Counted from the first letter of the stretch, positions 11,346 to 25,101 are shown. The stretch: DNA of 64,000 bases from Azadirachta indica (GCA_022749755.1 CM040452.1:21346350-21410349), one strand, 5' to 3'. Numbers and translations are program-made. The notes: generated by a model from the letters alone, not told the origin.

Positions 11346-12473
11346 ATGGAATCCACCACCATTCCCAAGTTTCCCAAGTCCATCATTCTTAACATCCTCT
11401 CAAGATTGCCTGTAAAATCCGTCTACCGCTTCAAGTGCGTTTCTAAATCTTTACTCACCCTCCTCGAATCCCCGTCTTTCGTGGCTGCACACCTCCGCAA
11501 CTCTGCCCGGAATCCCTCCCTTCTCATCCGTTATTATTCTCATCTCTCTAGATTTGACTTTGGTTTTTGGTTGGTCCGCGTCGACGGAACGTTGCACGAT
11601 TTAGAGATACCTTTTTTCAAAGACTTAATCTGCTTTCCGAAAGTTGTCGGTTCTTGCAACGGTTTAGTTTGTCTCGACGTTTCAAGTTCTTTCGGTTCTG
11701 ATTTTATTTTATGGAACATAGGAACAAACCACTTTGTACGTCTCTCACAGCCAGCACTGCTTAGCCAAAGGCTCTGGAAGTTTTCTCTCGGGTTCGGATA
11801 TAACCGAGAACAAAATGACTATGTATTGATGAGAATTGCGAGCTTCGAAAACAAAAACGAATGTCTTGATGATGAAACTAGAGTTGAAGTGTACAAAACG
11901 AGCACAGCATCCTGGGAAGAAATCCTGATGAATGAAGAATTATTATGCACGATTTATGCAGGACAAGAAGCGGTTTCCGTAGAGGGAGAATTGCACTGGA
12001 TGGCAAACGGACTTGGAGTATTAGCTCATCGGAAATTTATAGTTTCATTTGACATGAAACAGGAGAGTTTTCGGAGAAGACTTGTGCCGGAATTTGCACC
12101 TGAAGATTACGTGAAAGCTGTGAGGTATAAGGAATCGTTTGGTTTAGCAGTTTATCCTGGAATGGGAAGCAAGGGGAATTGCTTGGAACTGTGGGTGATG
12201 AACGAAGGAAAGAAATGGAGTAAGGAAATCAGCATTGGAATGCCACGAATTGCTTGCCCGATCGGAAGCTGGAAAGATTCAGAAATTATAATTAAAAAGG
12301 AGAATGAGTTGTTTGTCTTTAATCCTGGGAGTAGACAGACTGTTAATCTTCCTGTTGGTGGTGGAATATTGGGAAATAAATATTCGTATAAAGTTTTTAC
12401 TTATGTTGACAGTCTTGTTTCAGTCAATGGAGAAATGGCAACTGATGGTGAGATTGAAGAAGAAATTCGTTAG
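11346..12473 (+). CDS. F-box protein with FBA-type associated domain (SCF substrate receptor)
   Basis: Single exon, 375 residues from the ATG at 11346. An in-frame ATG at 11307 would add 13 residues, but it lies only 17 bp after the TATA box, upstream of the expected transcript start, so I chose the second. The F-box is at about residues 6-45 (FPKSIILNILSRLPVKSVYRF, FKCVSKSLLTLL). An F-box-associated (FBA_1) interaction domain follows: SCNGLVCLDVSS, FILWNIGTN, FGYNREQNDYVLMRI, VEVYKTSTASWEEI and VEGELHWMANG. Such proteins bind SKP1 and select targets for SCF ubiquitin ligases; the CPR1/CPR30 group looks like this. The target cannot be read from sequence. An overlapping frame (12304-12600) is a shadow. 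Confidence 0.88.
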   Translation: MESTTIPKFPKSIILNILSRLPVKSVYRFKCVSKSLLTLLESPSFVAAHLRNSARNPSLLIRYYSHLSRFDFGFWLVRVDGTLHDLEIPFFKDLICFPKVVGSCNGLVCLDVSSSFGSDFILWNIGTNHFVRLSQPALLSQRLWKFSLGFGYNREQNDYVLMRIASFENKNECLDDETRVEVYKTSTASWEEILMNEELLCTIYAGQEAVSVEGELHWMANGLGVLAHRKFIVSFDMKQESFRRRLVPEFAPEDYVKAVRYKESFGLAVYPGMGSKGNCLELWVMNEGKKWSKEISIGMPRIACPIGSWKDSEIIIKKENELFVFNPGSRQTVNLPVGGGILGNKYSYKVFTYVDSLVSVNGEMATDGEIEEEIR

Positions 12474-13972
12474 AAACGGTGATGATGGTTTCGACATTGA
12501 GAAATTGTTCGAGGTTGATTCTTTAGAATCATTTCTGGGTTTATTTATTTATTTATTTTTTGTTATCTTGTTTAACAAGATTTATGAATCTTTGATTTAG
12601 GGAGTTGGGTTTGTTTTGATTATTTGCTGCATGCTTCTAGGATATTTTACCGTCATAATATATATGATTCAAATTTTTACTTATTCACAGTGAATTGAAA
12701 GAAAAGTAATTATGTGTATGCCAATATATGTAGACCGTGCGGTTGGATTAACTGTATATGTGTGCGTGTGGGACGATGATCTTAATTCATCTCTCTTTAT
12801 TATAAGAAAATAAATTTAAAATATGTGGTATGATTTGAATTTGTAAGATTTTAAATTTTCACTACCATGACACTATAGAACCCAAAAAATAAAAAAATGT
12901 TTTTTGGAATTTAATTAAGAAAAGTTACTGGCTTTTAATTTTAAAAGAAATAAACTAGGATATTTATTAATTTGAAAAGACTAATCCATTTGCAGATGTT
13001 TCATATTAATTAGCCCATATGTCTAACATGGATTTCTAATTTTATGATAACGGCTCAAGGCCCTTTAATGATCCACGACATCATCCATCCACAATAATTC
13101 TTAAAAATTAAGATATAACTTTAAATTATTTTTAATATCATGAGAGTCTTGATAACATTTTTAATCCTTAAATTTTTTTATTAGAAATTTCAAAATCAGA
13201 AAGAGTCTTTTCATACTAATTATATATCATGCTTTACGAACTGAGACAATAACCTAATAAGGATACAAAGCATATATAAACAATTCAATAAATAAAGTTA
13301 GATTTTTTTTTTTTAACAAAAAAAGGGAGAAGTCACAATCCTAGTGATTAATTTCTAAATTCTCTACAATAATAATGGATTGTGATAGTTTAATATTATT
13401 TCAATAAGGGATGTCTATTCAAACATGGCTGTCCGAACAAAATAGGATGCCATCTCAGAACGTACATTTTAATTAATTAATGAATGAGTGAATTAATTAA
13501 TTAAAATATTAAAATTTTAATTTACATTAATGGTGTATGATGGTGATTATAACAACAGCAATAATTGATGGAGGCCAAAACGTCTGTCAATGGTTCATGT
13601 GCCAAAATTACATATACAGTTTTTTGTGAAGGGTTTATTCAGAGCACCTAAGGAATAACTTCTACTGGGGTTTTTATGTATCTGTTTTGGAGAAAAAATT
13701 TTGCATATAAGAGATTTAATAATACTTTTAAAAGATTATTTCAATTAAAACGAATTAATATAGTTTAATAATTGTTTTATACGAATAATTTGTATCCTAT
13801 AACTATTGAAACGAAAGATTTGGTGAAGTGGGTATGTCTTCAACACTGAGTTTGCTAAATTTTCAACCAGAAATTCAGTGCCTTAAATTCCATTGATAAG
13901 ACTTGCATGCATTAAAGTTAATCAACCGGAAAATTACGTTAATTAATTCATAGGCATTCAGCATATACAGAT

Positions 13973-13998
13973 ACATATATATATATATATATATAGAC

Positions 13999-14031
<33 letters not shown>

Positions 14032-14055
14032 AGAAAGAAGAAGAAGAAGAAGAAG
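13973..14055. repeat. Compound microsatellite (AT)n-(GA)n-(GAA)n
   Basis: Three adjacent simple repeats: AT units to about 13995, GA units to about 14031, then GAA units to 14055. Confidence 0.9.
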
Positions 14056-15586
14056 ATTATGACAATGATGGATTTCCACAAACCGGTAGAAAAGAATTAA
14101 GATGCTGACTGTTGATTAACAAATTGGTTTATTATTTTCAATTTCTACGTCACTTCAATTAATATTAATGTGTTGGCCACTCGAAGGAAAATTAGTTAAC
14201 TAATTAAATTAAATGCAACGTAAAGAAAGAATAAGTTGGCCGCTCAAACTAATTAATTGAGTGCTCGATGATTATGATTTATGGATGCAACATATGTAGA
14301 AAATAATTTCTAAAAGTTGCTAATAGATAATATATATATCTTTCAATCAATTAATAGGTATAATAGCACCATTAGTCGATTCATTAAGAATAGAGATCAA
14401 TGAATAATTAAATAAATTATCCAATAATTTAGTTTGCCTACCTGATCGATCAATTTTATACATGACCACATCATAATTAATTTATTTATTTAGGTTGGTT
14501 TGCAGGAATTTATAATTAATTAAAGGTGGATAAGCCTTATTATATTTATTGTATATTTTCTTTATTTTCAGCTAGAATAATATAGTATATATATACGGTT
14601 ACACTGAAGTAATAAATGAATTTAGTTCATCCGTATATAGTGGGAAGAACCCAAAAAATTAATTTATAGATAATATATATATATATATATATAAACAGCA
14701 ATATATATTTTCTGTTCATGATATGATGCATTTATAAATTACTATTACTTTATAAATTAATGTGACATCACTGTGATGACACGTACGAATCAATGAGCCC
14801 TACCATTTTTTTTTTTTTCGCTTGCTTTTAGATGTCATAATCTCTGTTTATAATTATTGACTTGTCATATGTGTAGCTTTTCTATATATTTTCGCCAAAA
14901 AAACAAACAACGCAATGGAAATACATATGACCTACATTGCATTATTTGCATTGTCCTTCCACCTCATTCACATTGTGGTCCATATATATGATGTTTCCCC
15001 TTACCATTATAAATTTTACAACTTATTTTTTAATTTGCATATTATTCTTTTTCTTTTATATGAGAAAGATTATGTATGATCGATACATTAATTTGTCAAA
15101 TTATAATAATAATAAAAATATTAAATAAATAATTTTTATTTAGATCGTTTATCTTATTTAAAAATATGATATCTAATATTATTTATTTCTATGCATGTAT
15201 ACTAGTATGTCATTTATAAAATATAATATATATATAAAGGTTAATTGCACATAAAATTAAACTTAATTGTTAAGCCTTAATTTGTTGCTTTCTTTTTCCA
15301 ATTAATTAGGTCATGAATTTGATAGGAAAAAGTGATAAAAAAGAAATAAAGACAAACTTACATGCGTGCATGCACAAACTTATTTTTTTATGCTAAAATT
15401 AGAGATTAATTTAAATATATATGTAATAATTATATATATTCATATATAAAAGTAGGTTGTGGCGTCAATATCATCTTTGAATGTTAGATTTATAATTGAA
15501 ATTTTCATTCTTAGGGATAATGTTAGCAAACAAGATGTTATGTAATATTAAATCATGGAGTTAAATAGTTAGTGTTGAAAATCATG

Positions 15587-15587
<1 letters not shown>

Positions 15588-15620
<33 letters not shown>
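15588..15620. repeat. (AT)n microsatellite
   Basis: About 16 uninterrupted AT units in the gene-poor tract. Confidence 0.9.
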
Positions 15621-15622
<2 letters not shown>

Positions 15623-16981
15623 CTTGTCCATTCAGTAGTACTATATCAACAAACTAATATCAGTGTTTGATAAAGGAGATAAGTAGAACCTTTTATTAAT
15701 TTTTTTTTATTTGACAGACTAATTAATATTGCACATACAAAATATTATTAAATTAAATTATTATAAAAGATTAAAAATAAAATTACTTTTAAGACTTATA
15801 CTACATGGTAAAAATTTGACAACCCTAATATATTATACGATCGGAATCTTTATTACTATTTCCAAAGCAATCAATATCTCTCTTTCATTTTCACCTATTT
15901 ATTAAAGCAACAAGAAATTTCCATTGAGTCCTTGTTTTTAGCAAATTTGTCATCCCACTTTTCTAACATTACTTTTGCAAGTTTGTCTGCATTAACAACT
16001 TGTTTAATTAGTGAATAATTATATTTTTAGATCACGATTACATTAATTATGATTTATGATAATTAATGAAGATGTTGATGTTTTCATTTTGGACCTACAA
16101 TATCTGGCAATGTTCGATAAACACATGTCTGACCTCTTCAAAAATAATATGCTTTATTTTGCAATTATAAAATGAGTTAAGTTATGATATATATATATAT
16201 ATATATATCATACAACTTTTAATATTTCTATTATAATTTTTACATTATTCACTTAAAAGTCCCAAATCTTTTGTTACATTTCTCAATTTATATGTTGCAA
16301 TATAACAGTTACATTGCAATAAGATCATGTAAAAATAGCAAAAATTTTTTTCTCTTTGATCTTAACTCTATGTGTATAGACAGAAACCTCTATAATAGCA
16401 TACGCTTAGCTGGTGAAAGATAATATAAGAATTGAACTCACATGAGATGAGGCAATCATATTTCAAAAAGTTATCTTAAAATTGATTGAAGGAAAATGAT
16501 AGGTTTCAATAAAAAGAAAAAAGAAATATAAATCAGTCAAAATAATAAAAAATCATCTGAGTACTAAAGCTCGTATTGGTATTAAAGTAGGGAGCATCAA
16601 ATAGAATACAATTTTTTTTTTTGGTTAATTTCGAAGTCATTCTCAAATGATATACAAAGTGTTGACATGCATGTTGAATTGATATATCAATAGCGTATAA
16701 TTCAATTAATATATTTCAATTTTTTATATAAATTTTAAGATTAAGAATCCTTCTTTACATATGTATATATAACACTCGTACCATAGCAATATAAAATCTA
16801 AATTATTATTAGAATTATATTATATATACACACAAAAAGAGTATGTGACAAATGCATGTGCAATTGCCCAAATTAAATCATAGGATAAAGACATATGAAG
16901 GAGAAGTGTGGCAACTTGATATATATATATGAGCATAGAGCACTGGCCGATGATTACAATTTTTGAAGGAAAGTTGAAAGG

Positions 16982-17179
16982 ATGTGGAGCTTGTCCTTTA
17001 TTGTTCTAGCAGATGGGGCAAAATGGAAGGTGCACAAACACAAAAGGGGAAGGGGTCCAATTCCGAAGAGCCTAGGATTTGGTTGCAGCCAATCTTCCGA
17101 GAATTATTATCAACCTCTAGGTCAAACATCCTGTCATATATATTTCTTGCTTTATAATTTTGCTCCAGCAATATTCTAA
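16982..17179 (+). CDS. Unassigned 65-codon small ORF
   Basis: ATG-initiated frame in a locally GC-richer patch of an otherwise AT-rich desert. It begins MWSLSFIVLADGAKWKV and then has a basic stretch HKHKRGRGPIPKSLGFG and two cysteines. The start is too short for a convincing signal peptide. I recognise no family. It could be a small peptide gene, one exon of a larger gene, or chance. An antisense frame of similar size overlaps it, which weakens the case. Confidence 0.2.
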   Translation: MWSLSFIVLADGAKWKVHKHKRGRGPIPKSLGFGCSQSSENYYQPLGQTSCHIYFLLYNFAPAIF

Positions 17180-20100
17180 AGCATATGTTTAAAATTGACA
17201 CCTCATATAACTTCACGATTATGATATGAATTATAACTATATTTAATGATAAGCTTCCAATATTAAAAAAAATTGGGCGGCATTTGATACTTGTGACAAC
17301 TAATTATTAACATGCTGAAGCATATAAACTAATCTCATCTCAATTAAGTATCTAGTATAAATTTTAAGAATTTCATAAATAAATAAATAAATAACTCTAA
17401 TAAAATTAATTAATATGTATGATTGCATCTTAAGTTGCTTGTGTTATGAAATTTAATATATAAAAAAATAAATAAGATGATTATCATTAATTGGCGCGAT
17501 GCATATCACGCTGGTACCTTTTTGCATCAAATTATATTATAGTTTGTCAAGAAATCAGCGTCCTTGAGTTTTTCATTTTTTTAATAAAAATGGCATAGTT
17601 TGTATATTTATTACAAATAGGTCCAACTTTATAATATTTTGAAAGGGGAGTCAATTCTTTCAATAGGAGTTAGTTAAGATAAGGACCTACTTGTTATAAT
17701 TAGAAAACTTGTAATCTTATTCTGAAAGCCTAAACAATTAGGCACCATGATGTTATATTATAATTAGATTTACTCAATCAATTAGATCAATGATAATACA
17801 TGGGTTCAAAACATATGTAGAGCAAATCATGTGAAAGTCTAAGGACATTTAGGGCCAATGTTCCCTACCACCGTGGAAGTTGGCACATGCTTTTTAATTA
17901 ATTTGTTTGTACGTTAGATTATTGCTCATCTTATTCATCCCATTGACGAAGACATGCATGTATCAATTAATGAATTTAGGATATATATATATATATATGT
18001 GCAATCACTATGGGTTTGTGTATGTGTGTGGGTGTGATATATTCAATCAATTTTTTCTTATTATAATAAACAGGGTAATCAAATAATTTACAAAATTGTT
18101 TTTATTCATCATATATAGAGGTCAACAATAACACAGGCAAAGCCATGTTTTGGGCATATGTCATTAGTACATTTTTTTTTTTTTTTTGACTAATTTTTAT
18201 GTTGTTTAACTATAATTAAAGAATAACTAAAAACATATTCTTTTTTTTTTATAATAAAACGAGAATTTATTTTATTTTATTATTATTTTAGTTTAATTTG
18301 ATTGTCAATTCAATTCAAATGTGAATGATTAGGTTCGTTAGGAGGAGCATTATCTATACGTGTGGGGTATCTTCCTCAATTTCAGAGCCCTTAAATTATC
18401 GAACCCAAGAATTTCTTAGCTCCCACTTCCTTCGCACTATCCATCAACACCTAAAAAGAAACATATTATATTAAAATAAAAATTTAAAAATAAAAAATGG
18501 TTTCGCATGTCCACGTTTTCATTCCCTTTATTTCTTTCTTTGCAACGATCATTGTATTTAACCAACTAACATAATTAATGCAATTTTTAACCATTATCTT
18601 CTTCATTCTTCTTCAACAAATAATACTAAACAAAAATACTATCAGCTTTCAACATAATTATACGTGTATTACTATAAAACGAATCGACATCTCCTACTAA
18701 ATCATGCCGTTACAATTTTATACATTATTTATATTATTACAATTTATTATTATTATTATTATTATTGAGATATATATATGAGAATTTATTGATTGGCAAA
18801 CGAATCGAAAGTACAAGTACAACACCCATAATATCAGAATACTAGATTACAAAATGCGGATAATTTTCGTTTCATTTGTAGTAAGAGATGTAGGGCGCCG
18901 TTGGTTCACATTGCAAATAAATAATAATTTTTACAGCAGACGATGAAGAAAGAACAATTAATGTCGTGATGCGTCTGGCTCTTTCTGAAATTCACTGACA
19001 AGACAACTGAGTCATGAAACCGAATTGTGTCGGTGGGATTCTGCAAAAGGCCCCATCCTTATCCTCTTAAGTCTTAACCCAGACGACTTTCATGCAACGC
19101 AACCAGCATTTGTACCCTCTTATTTCTTTGTTTGTTACGTCCAACAGTCATTGCACCACTTATTTTATTATATTTTTTATTTTTTAATTTTTAATTGACT
19201 GCTACAGATTAATTAATAATTCCCTTGTTTGTTTTTCTCTACCTGGTCGTTTCTCCTTTAATTGTTTTCAATTATGACACAACCACACAGTTGTATCTCA
19301 AATTTTCATTTAATTTAATTAAAAAATTATCAATATTTGTTATTGTTGTGAACTCAACATCAATATTTTCGATTGAATTATAAAAAATTAATAAATAAAA
19401 ATTCGAGTTATTATTATTTTAACTCAATTGAACCCAGCTTCTGCATAAAAATATTTTGTGATTGATATTTCTTACAATGACACTTCGCAATAGGAATGGT
19501 ATTCTTGGAGAAACATTCGGTATAATAATTATTCACTCTCCCTAATGGGAATGACTTCCTTTTTATGTGAAGTTTTGCAAGCATCAATCAATATTCTTAC
19601 ATAACTTTTACATGAATAAAAAGCAAAGAATTTCAAATATTATTAGTAGATTATATTATTTTTGTTAAAGAATAGACTAAAACGCAGCAATTATATAATA
19701 CAATTGTCATGTTTACATCATTAAATTGTTTAAAATATAATTCAATAATTAATTTAAAGTTTCAATGATCTATAAATTGTGTTAGAGAATTTTCACTTTT
19801 TATAAATGTATCATACATAAATTATACTAAATTTTCAACTAATTTATCTCATCATATCTACTTTTTAATTATTTTTTTAAAAAAAGAGTTCGAATCAACT
19901 AGTTTAAACAATCAAACTATTTTTTTTTCTTATTTAATCAAATTTATAGTGGAAATTTCTATAATAAATAAATGTAAGAATAAGCAACTACTAATTGATT
20001 CAATTATAGTAAGCATTCGAATTCTGTTTACACTAAAAATGAAAGGATTTTAACTGTATATATGTAAGATGTAATATGCAACAATAAATTCTCAAATGAA

Positions 20101-21811
20101 TAATTTGCGTTTCTTACTCCTTAAGGATATCTTCTGTTATCAACAAATATTTTTTTAATTTTCTAGCAAAAAAAGGCATGTCTAACTCAGTTAAGCAATT
20201 ACCTTTTTGTTTTCCCTTTAAAAAAAATTCCACTTTCTTTACACTAACTTTAAACAAATCTCTCTTCCTGAAAATCCCATTTAGCTTTAGGGTTTAATCA
20301 CTTAATTCTCTTTATAAAACAATAACAACAACAATAATAATAATAACATCCCAAAGGAAAAGAAAAAGAATAAAGTGTTTGAAAAGTTAAGGGGAAAAGA
20401 TTGAAAAAGAATCTCTACCTTTCTTAATATATATGGGAAGATTATTATTATTATTGGTGGGAGAATGAAGTTGTTAAATAACTAACAAATAATTTCAACA
20501 ATTGGAATTCAAACTATATAATAATGTTTACTCAAACTTTCGGTAACACAATCCAACTTCAATTAATTCGAGATCTAGACACATATAATTTAGACACTTT
20601 GTACCTTAATTAATATTTATTAATTGCATCACTCAAATCTAAAATAAAATTTTAAAATATTAGCTTAAAATTAGTATATATATATGGAACATGACAAAAT
20701 TCCCTTCAATAATTATTGAGATTAAGAATAACTTTTAACTTTTATGACTTATTTCTCAAATAACTTGATAATTGATTTATTATAATCAAAATAAAAAGAA
20801 AACTAAATATTTATAATACGGTATAAGTTTTATTAAATTATAGCCCTCAAATTTAAAAAAAAAGGTTTACCTCTTAAATTATAAAATGCTTTCAGAATTT
20901 GGTATTTACATTTTAATATAAAATATTTTTATTTTTGAAAAAGCGACTCTACTGACCCTCGTCGAGCCGATTGTTTTATTAGCAGACTGCTATATTGCTT
21001 TTTTTATTTTATTTTTGTACAATATAAATAAATTAACGCGTTCATTTCATCATTACACCGGGAAGTCAATATTCAAGATTCCAGCTGTAGTAGTACGACC
21101 GTAAACAAAATTAAAAAAAAAAAAAACAATTATTACCCGAAAAAAGAAAAACGAGTCATACTTTTTTGAAACATGAATTATGATAATAATAAATAATATT
21201 TTTTTTATATTAATTGGTATTCTTCGTATTGAGTGTTAACTGTGCTGTTTGACGTCAATTTGTATTTATTTTACTATTTAAGAATCCACGTGGCACTATT
21301 TTCAGAGGCTTTCACTGCAAAGTATAACCTTTTTAAGATGCCTTTCGCTTTCGACTGAAACTCGTCCCTTGACACTTTTCACCTGTTTTTACACAAAATT
21401 TCACAGCAATCTTTAAAAAAATTTTATAAGAAAATTCAAAATATTTTTTAAAATTTTTAACGCCTCTTTGACGATTATATCGATCATAAAAATTTCCAAA
21501 ACTTCTATAGAAGTGTCAGATTAATTATTAATAAATTTTTTAAAATTATTAATCGATTGAACTGATTGATAAACTATTTGAAACTTCTTTATATTATTTT
21601 TAAATATTATTAAAACTTAATTTAATCTAAAAGAAAACTGATTATAAGTTTTTTTTTTTTCACAATGTATTATTTATCTTTTAAAAAAAAAAAAAAGAAA
21701 AATAATAGAAACTTCTGTGTCTTAGTTCCTCTCTCAGCATATGAAACATCCATCTAGCAGCCGTGGAAGTAGAGTACAGCTAATTCTAAAGATTTAGACT
21801 TCACACCAACC

Positions 21812-21925
21812 TCTCTCTCACTCTATTTTACTCTCTCACTCACTCTCTCTTTCTCTCTCTCTCTCTCTCTATCCCCACCACCACCTCCTCTCCTCCAACC
21901 CACCACCTCCACTTCCTTTATAAAA
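21812..21925 (+). promoter_or_regulatory. Pectinesterase core promoter: Y-patch and TATA box
   Basis: A long CT-rich Y-patch (21812-21872) is followed by TATAAAA at 21919-21925, about 115 bp before the ATG. Further up, near 21250-21295, are TGACGTCA (bZIP) and CCACGTGGC (G-box/ABRE) motifs. Confidence 0.65.
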
Positions 21926-22038
21926 TAGCCTATCCATATTTTGTACAATTCCTCATTCTATAAGAATTTACATTAGTTCCCACGTTCTCTTTCTCATTCT
22001 CTCTCTCACATTTGCTAGCTAAAAAAAAAAATTTCCTC

Positions 22039-25000
22039 ATGGGTTACGGCAGGCTCGGCCCGTCCGAACCTGGAGGCTCCGCCCTACCCGACCACCAAGA
22101 TGATTCCACGTCATCCATTCCACCGCCGCGCCCTCGTAACAGCAAGAAGCTCATTTTCTTGTCGGTGCTCGCTATCACATTGATCGTTGCTTCTGCTGTC
22201 TCTGCGATTCTCCTCGTCGGACTCAAGACACGTGCCTCTGGTGCGATGATTGCACGTAAGCCGACCAAGGCCATCTCCCGCACGTGCAGTAAGACTCTCT
22301 ACCCGACTCTCTGCGTTAACTCTCTGCTGGACTTCCCCGGCACCGCTACCGCCTCCGAGCAGGACCTCGTTCACATTTCGTTCAACATGACGCTGCAGCA
22401 CTTCAGCAAGGCGTTGTATTACTCCTCCGGGATTTCGTATCAACAGATGGATCCACGTGTACGGTCCGCATTCGACGATTGCCTCGAGCTACTGGATGAT
22501 TCTGTGGACGCGCTCTCACGCTCGCTCGGCTCTGTCTTGCAATTGCCGTGGACTGACAGCGGTGGCAATAGCAGAGAGGACGTGCTGACGTGGCTGAGCA
22601 CCGCGCTGACTAATCAGGATACTTGTACCGAGGGATTTTCGGACGTGGACGGCGCCGTGAAAGATCAGATGGCGGCAAAGCTGAAGGACTTGTCTGAACT
22701 GGTGAGCAATTGTTTGGCGATTTTTTCGGCGACGAATAGCGACGATTTTTCTGGTGTTCCGATACAGAATAGGAGATTGTTGGAGCACGATAACTCGGAA
22801 GAAAATGACGGAAGTGTTCCGAAATGGTTGAGCAGGGAAGAGAGGACATTGCTGAACCTGCCGGTATCGGCGATAAATGCCGATATAATCGTTTCAAAGG
22901 ATGGGAACGGGACGTACAAGACCATTGCCGAAGCGATTAAAAAAGCTCCAGAGAATAGTGATCGCCGGACGATTATTTACGTGAGGGCAGGAAGGTAAAT
23001 TACCGCTTTAAATTGAAAGCCAGGCAATAATACTCTCTTTTTAATCCCTTCTATTTCTTACTTTTTCATCAAAAGTCTGTCGTTATTTTTTTATAATATA
23101 TATATATCCTTTATTTTTATTTCTAATTTGTATTGATTGCTTTATTTGACTTCACCATCATCATCATCGTCATCATCATCATGTAACTATAACCATGTGA
23201 ATTTTCATATATTATTTTCACGTGAACCAGTTTTCTTGTTTCTTGTCAAAAGTTGCCTAATTTTTCTTTTAATATCATTTTCATTGTTTTATATTTTAAA
23301 AAATGGATTATGTATGTATTTTTAAATATTTTTTTTTTATCTTACATAGAAAATTCATTTTCATTTGATGAAGTTTGCATTAAAAAATAAAAAATAAAAA
23401 ATAAAAAAAAATTCTAGTAAAAGAGTGTGTTACAAAGGCAGTATTTTTTTGAAAAAGAAAAAAGGAAAATTCGTTGGGGTTCTATTTCATAACTTTAATG
23501 TATTTACTACATGTTTCGAATTTGCTAGGTACGAAGAGGATAATTTGAAAGTGGGAAGAAAGAAAAAGAACCTGATGTTCATAGGAGATGGCAAGGGTAA
23601 AACGGTCATAACGGGTGGTAAAAGTGTGCAAGACAAGTTGACAACATTCCATACGGCATCATTTGGTAAAATTCCTTTTCCAAATTTCACCTTATCATCT
23701 TTCCTTTTTTTTTTTTAAAAAAAAATTTTTAATTTTTTTTAATTTTGTTTTTATCGATAAAACGTTGGGGGCGTTACCATGCATTATGTGGAAATTCCAT
23801 GTGCCTTGTCCTTGTACCACACCAATATCATCCTGTTAAATTCATTTTTCTTAAAAAAAAAAATAATAAATAAGCTTCTAAAGTTTCCCTCTCCAGTTAA
23901 CATTTTCATTATAAAATTTCATATTTACTCATCATATTTTATATTTCTTGCATTTACGCCATTAATGGGCACCCTTATTTTCTAATGAAACTGTACGGGC
24001 ATATTTATTTTTTTAAATATTACAGAAGATAAATCAAACCTTATTCTCATTACAATTTCAATTTCAATTTCAATTGAATGTTAACTAGTTTGGAGGCTTA
24101 AAAATTTTTAATGAGTTAACACAACACCCATGATATATATATATATATATATCATATTTTATTTATTTTTTAATTATTGACCATTAAAGAAAGAGAAATA
24201 AAATTTCATAGTAGAGGAATTCAATCAAAAATAAATTCTTCAATCATACTTCGATTATTGACCGAAAAAATAGACGATGGGTGCTTATTTGATAACTTTA
24301 TTTGATAAAAAATAAGAGTGTTAGAGTCTAAATGATAAATTCCTTGCTTTTCTTTTAAAACACTTATTTATTTATTTATTTATTTTCATTGACTATTTTA
24401 CAGCGGCAACCGGAGCCGGCTTTATCGCTCGCGACATGACGTTTCAGAACTGGGCAGGACCGGCCAAGCATCAAGCGGTGGCTCTCCGAGTAGGCGCCGA
24501 TCACGCCGTTGTCTACCGCTGCAATATAATCGGATATCAGGACACACTCTACGTCCACTCTAACCGCCAATTCTTCCGAGAATGCGATATTTACGGCACC
24601 GTCGACTTCATCTTCGGCAACGCCGCCGTGGTCTTCCAAAACTGCAGCATCTACGCGCGCAAACCGATGGCCATGCAGAAAAACACCATAACAGCACAGA
24701 ACAGAAAAGACCCAAATCAGAACACCGGCATATCAATCCACGCCTGCAGACTCTATCCCACCACCGACCTACAGCCGGTGAAGGGAAGCTTTCCGACATA
24801 CTTGGGCCGGCCGTGGAAGCTCTACTCGAGAACTGTGTACCTGTTAACATATATGGGCGATCACATTCATCCCAGAGGATGGCTTGAATGGAACGCGACG
24901 TTTGCTCTTGATACTTTATACTACGGCGAGTACATGAATTTGGGACCCGGATCAGCAGTCGCTCAACGGGTGAAATGGCGGGGTTATCGGGTCATAACGT

Positions 25001-25101
25001 CAACCGCGGAGGCGAGTAAATTCACCGTGGCGCAATTCATTTACGGGTCGTCGTGGTTGCCGTCGACGGGGGTGGCGTTCTTGGCTGGGCTTTCGGTTTA
25101 A
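22039..25101 (+). CDS. PRO-type pectin methylesterase (PME34/PME61-like pectinesterase/inhibitor)
   Basis: Three exons: 22039-22994, 23529-23665 and 24404-25101. Introns are GT-AG and the protein is 596 residues, as expected for the group. A signal-anchor segment is at about 38-61. The N-terminal inhibitor-like PRO region has Cys83, Cys92, Cys148 and Cys196. The processing motif RRLL is at 245-248, ahead of the catalytic domain (ADIIVSKDGNGTYKTI). Active-site residues are present: Gln388 (HQAVALR), Gln410 and Asp411 (GYQDTLY), Asp432 (VDFIFGNA), and Arg500/Trp502 (GRPW). It de-esterifies cell-wall homogalacturonan after Golgi processing releases the mature enzyme. The closest remembered relatives are Arabidopsis At3g49220 and At5g53370. 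A TTG-initiated upstream extension was not used; the ATG at 22039 matches the family start MGYGRLGPS. Exons are much more GC-rich than the introns. Confidence 0.96.

Larger units (their letters stand above)
12474..21811. other. 9.3 kb gene-poor AT-rich tract
   Basis: No gene with recognisable homology. The tract is dominated by A/T, with many (AT)n, (TAT)n and poly-T runs (for example TAT at 18746-18766, poly-T at 18172-18187). Slightly less AT-rich islands lie at 16966-17130 (see the small ORF), 18330-18440 and 18840-19110. The last contains a repeat-end-like GGGCGCCGTTGGTTCACATTG near 18893. The stretch near 20830-20990 resembles non-coding transposon debris. No transposase or reverse transcriptase frame is visible. 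Confidence 0.6.

Noticed and set aside
22012..22038. In-frame extension upstream of the PME start
   Set aside because: It begins at TTG, not ATG, and the family start matches MGYGRLGPS at 22039.
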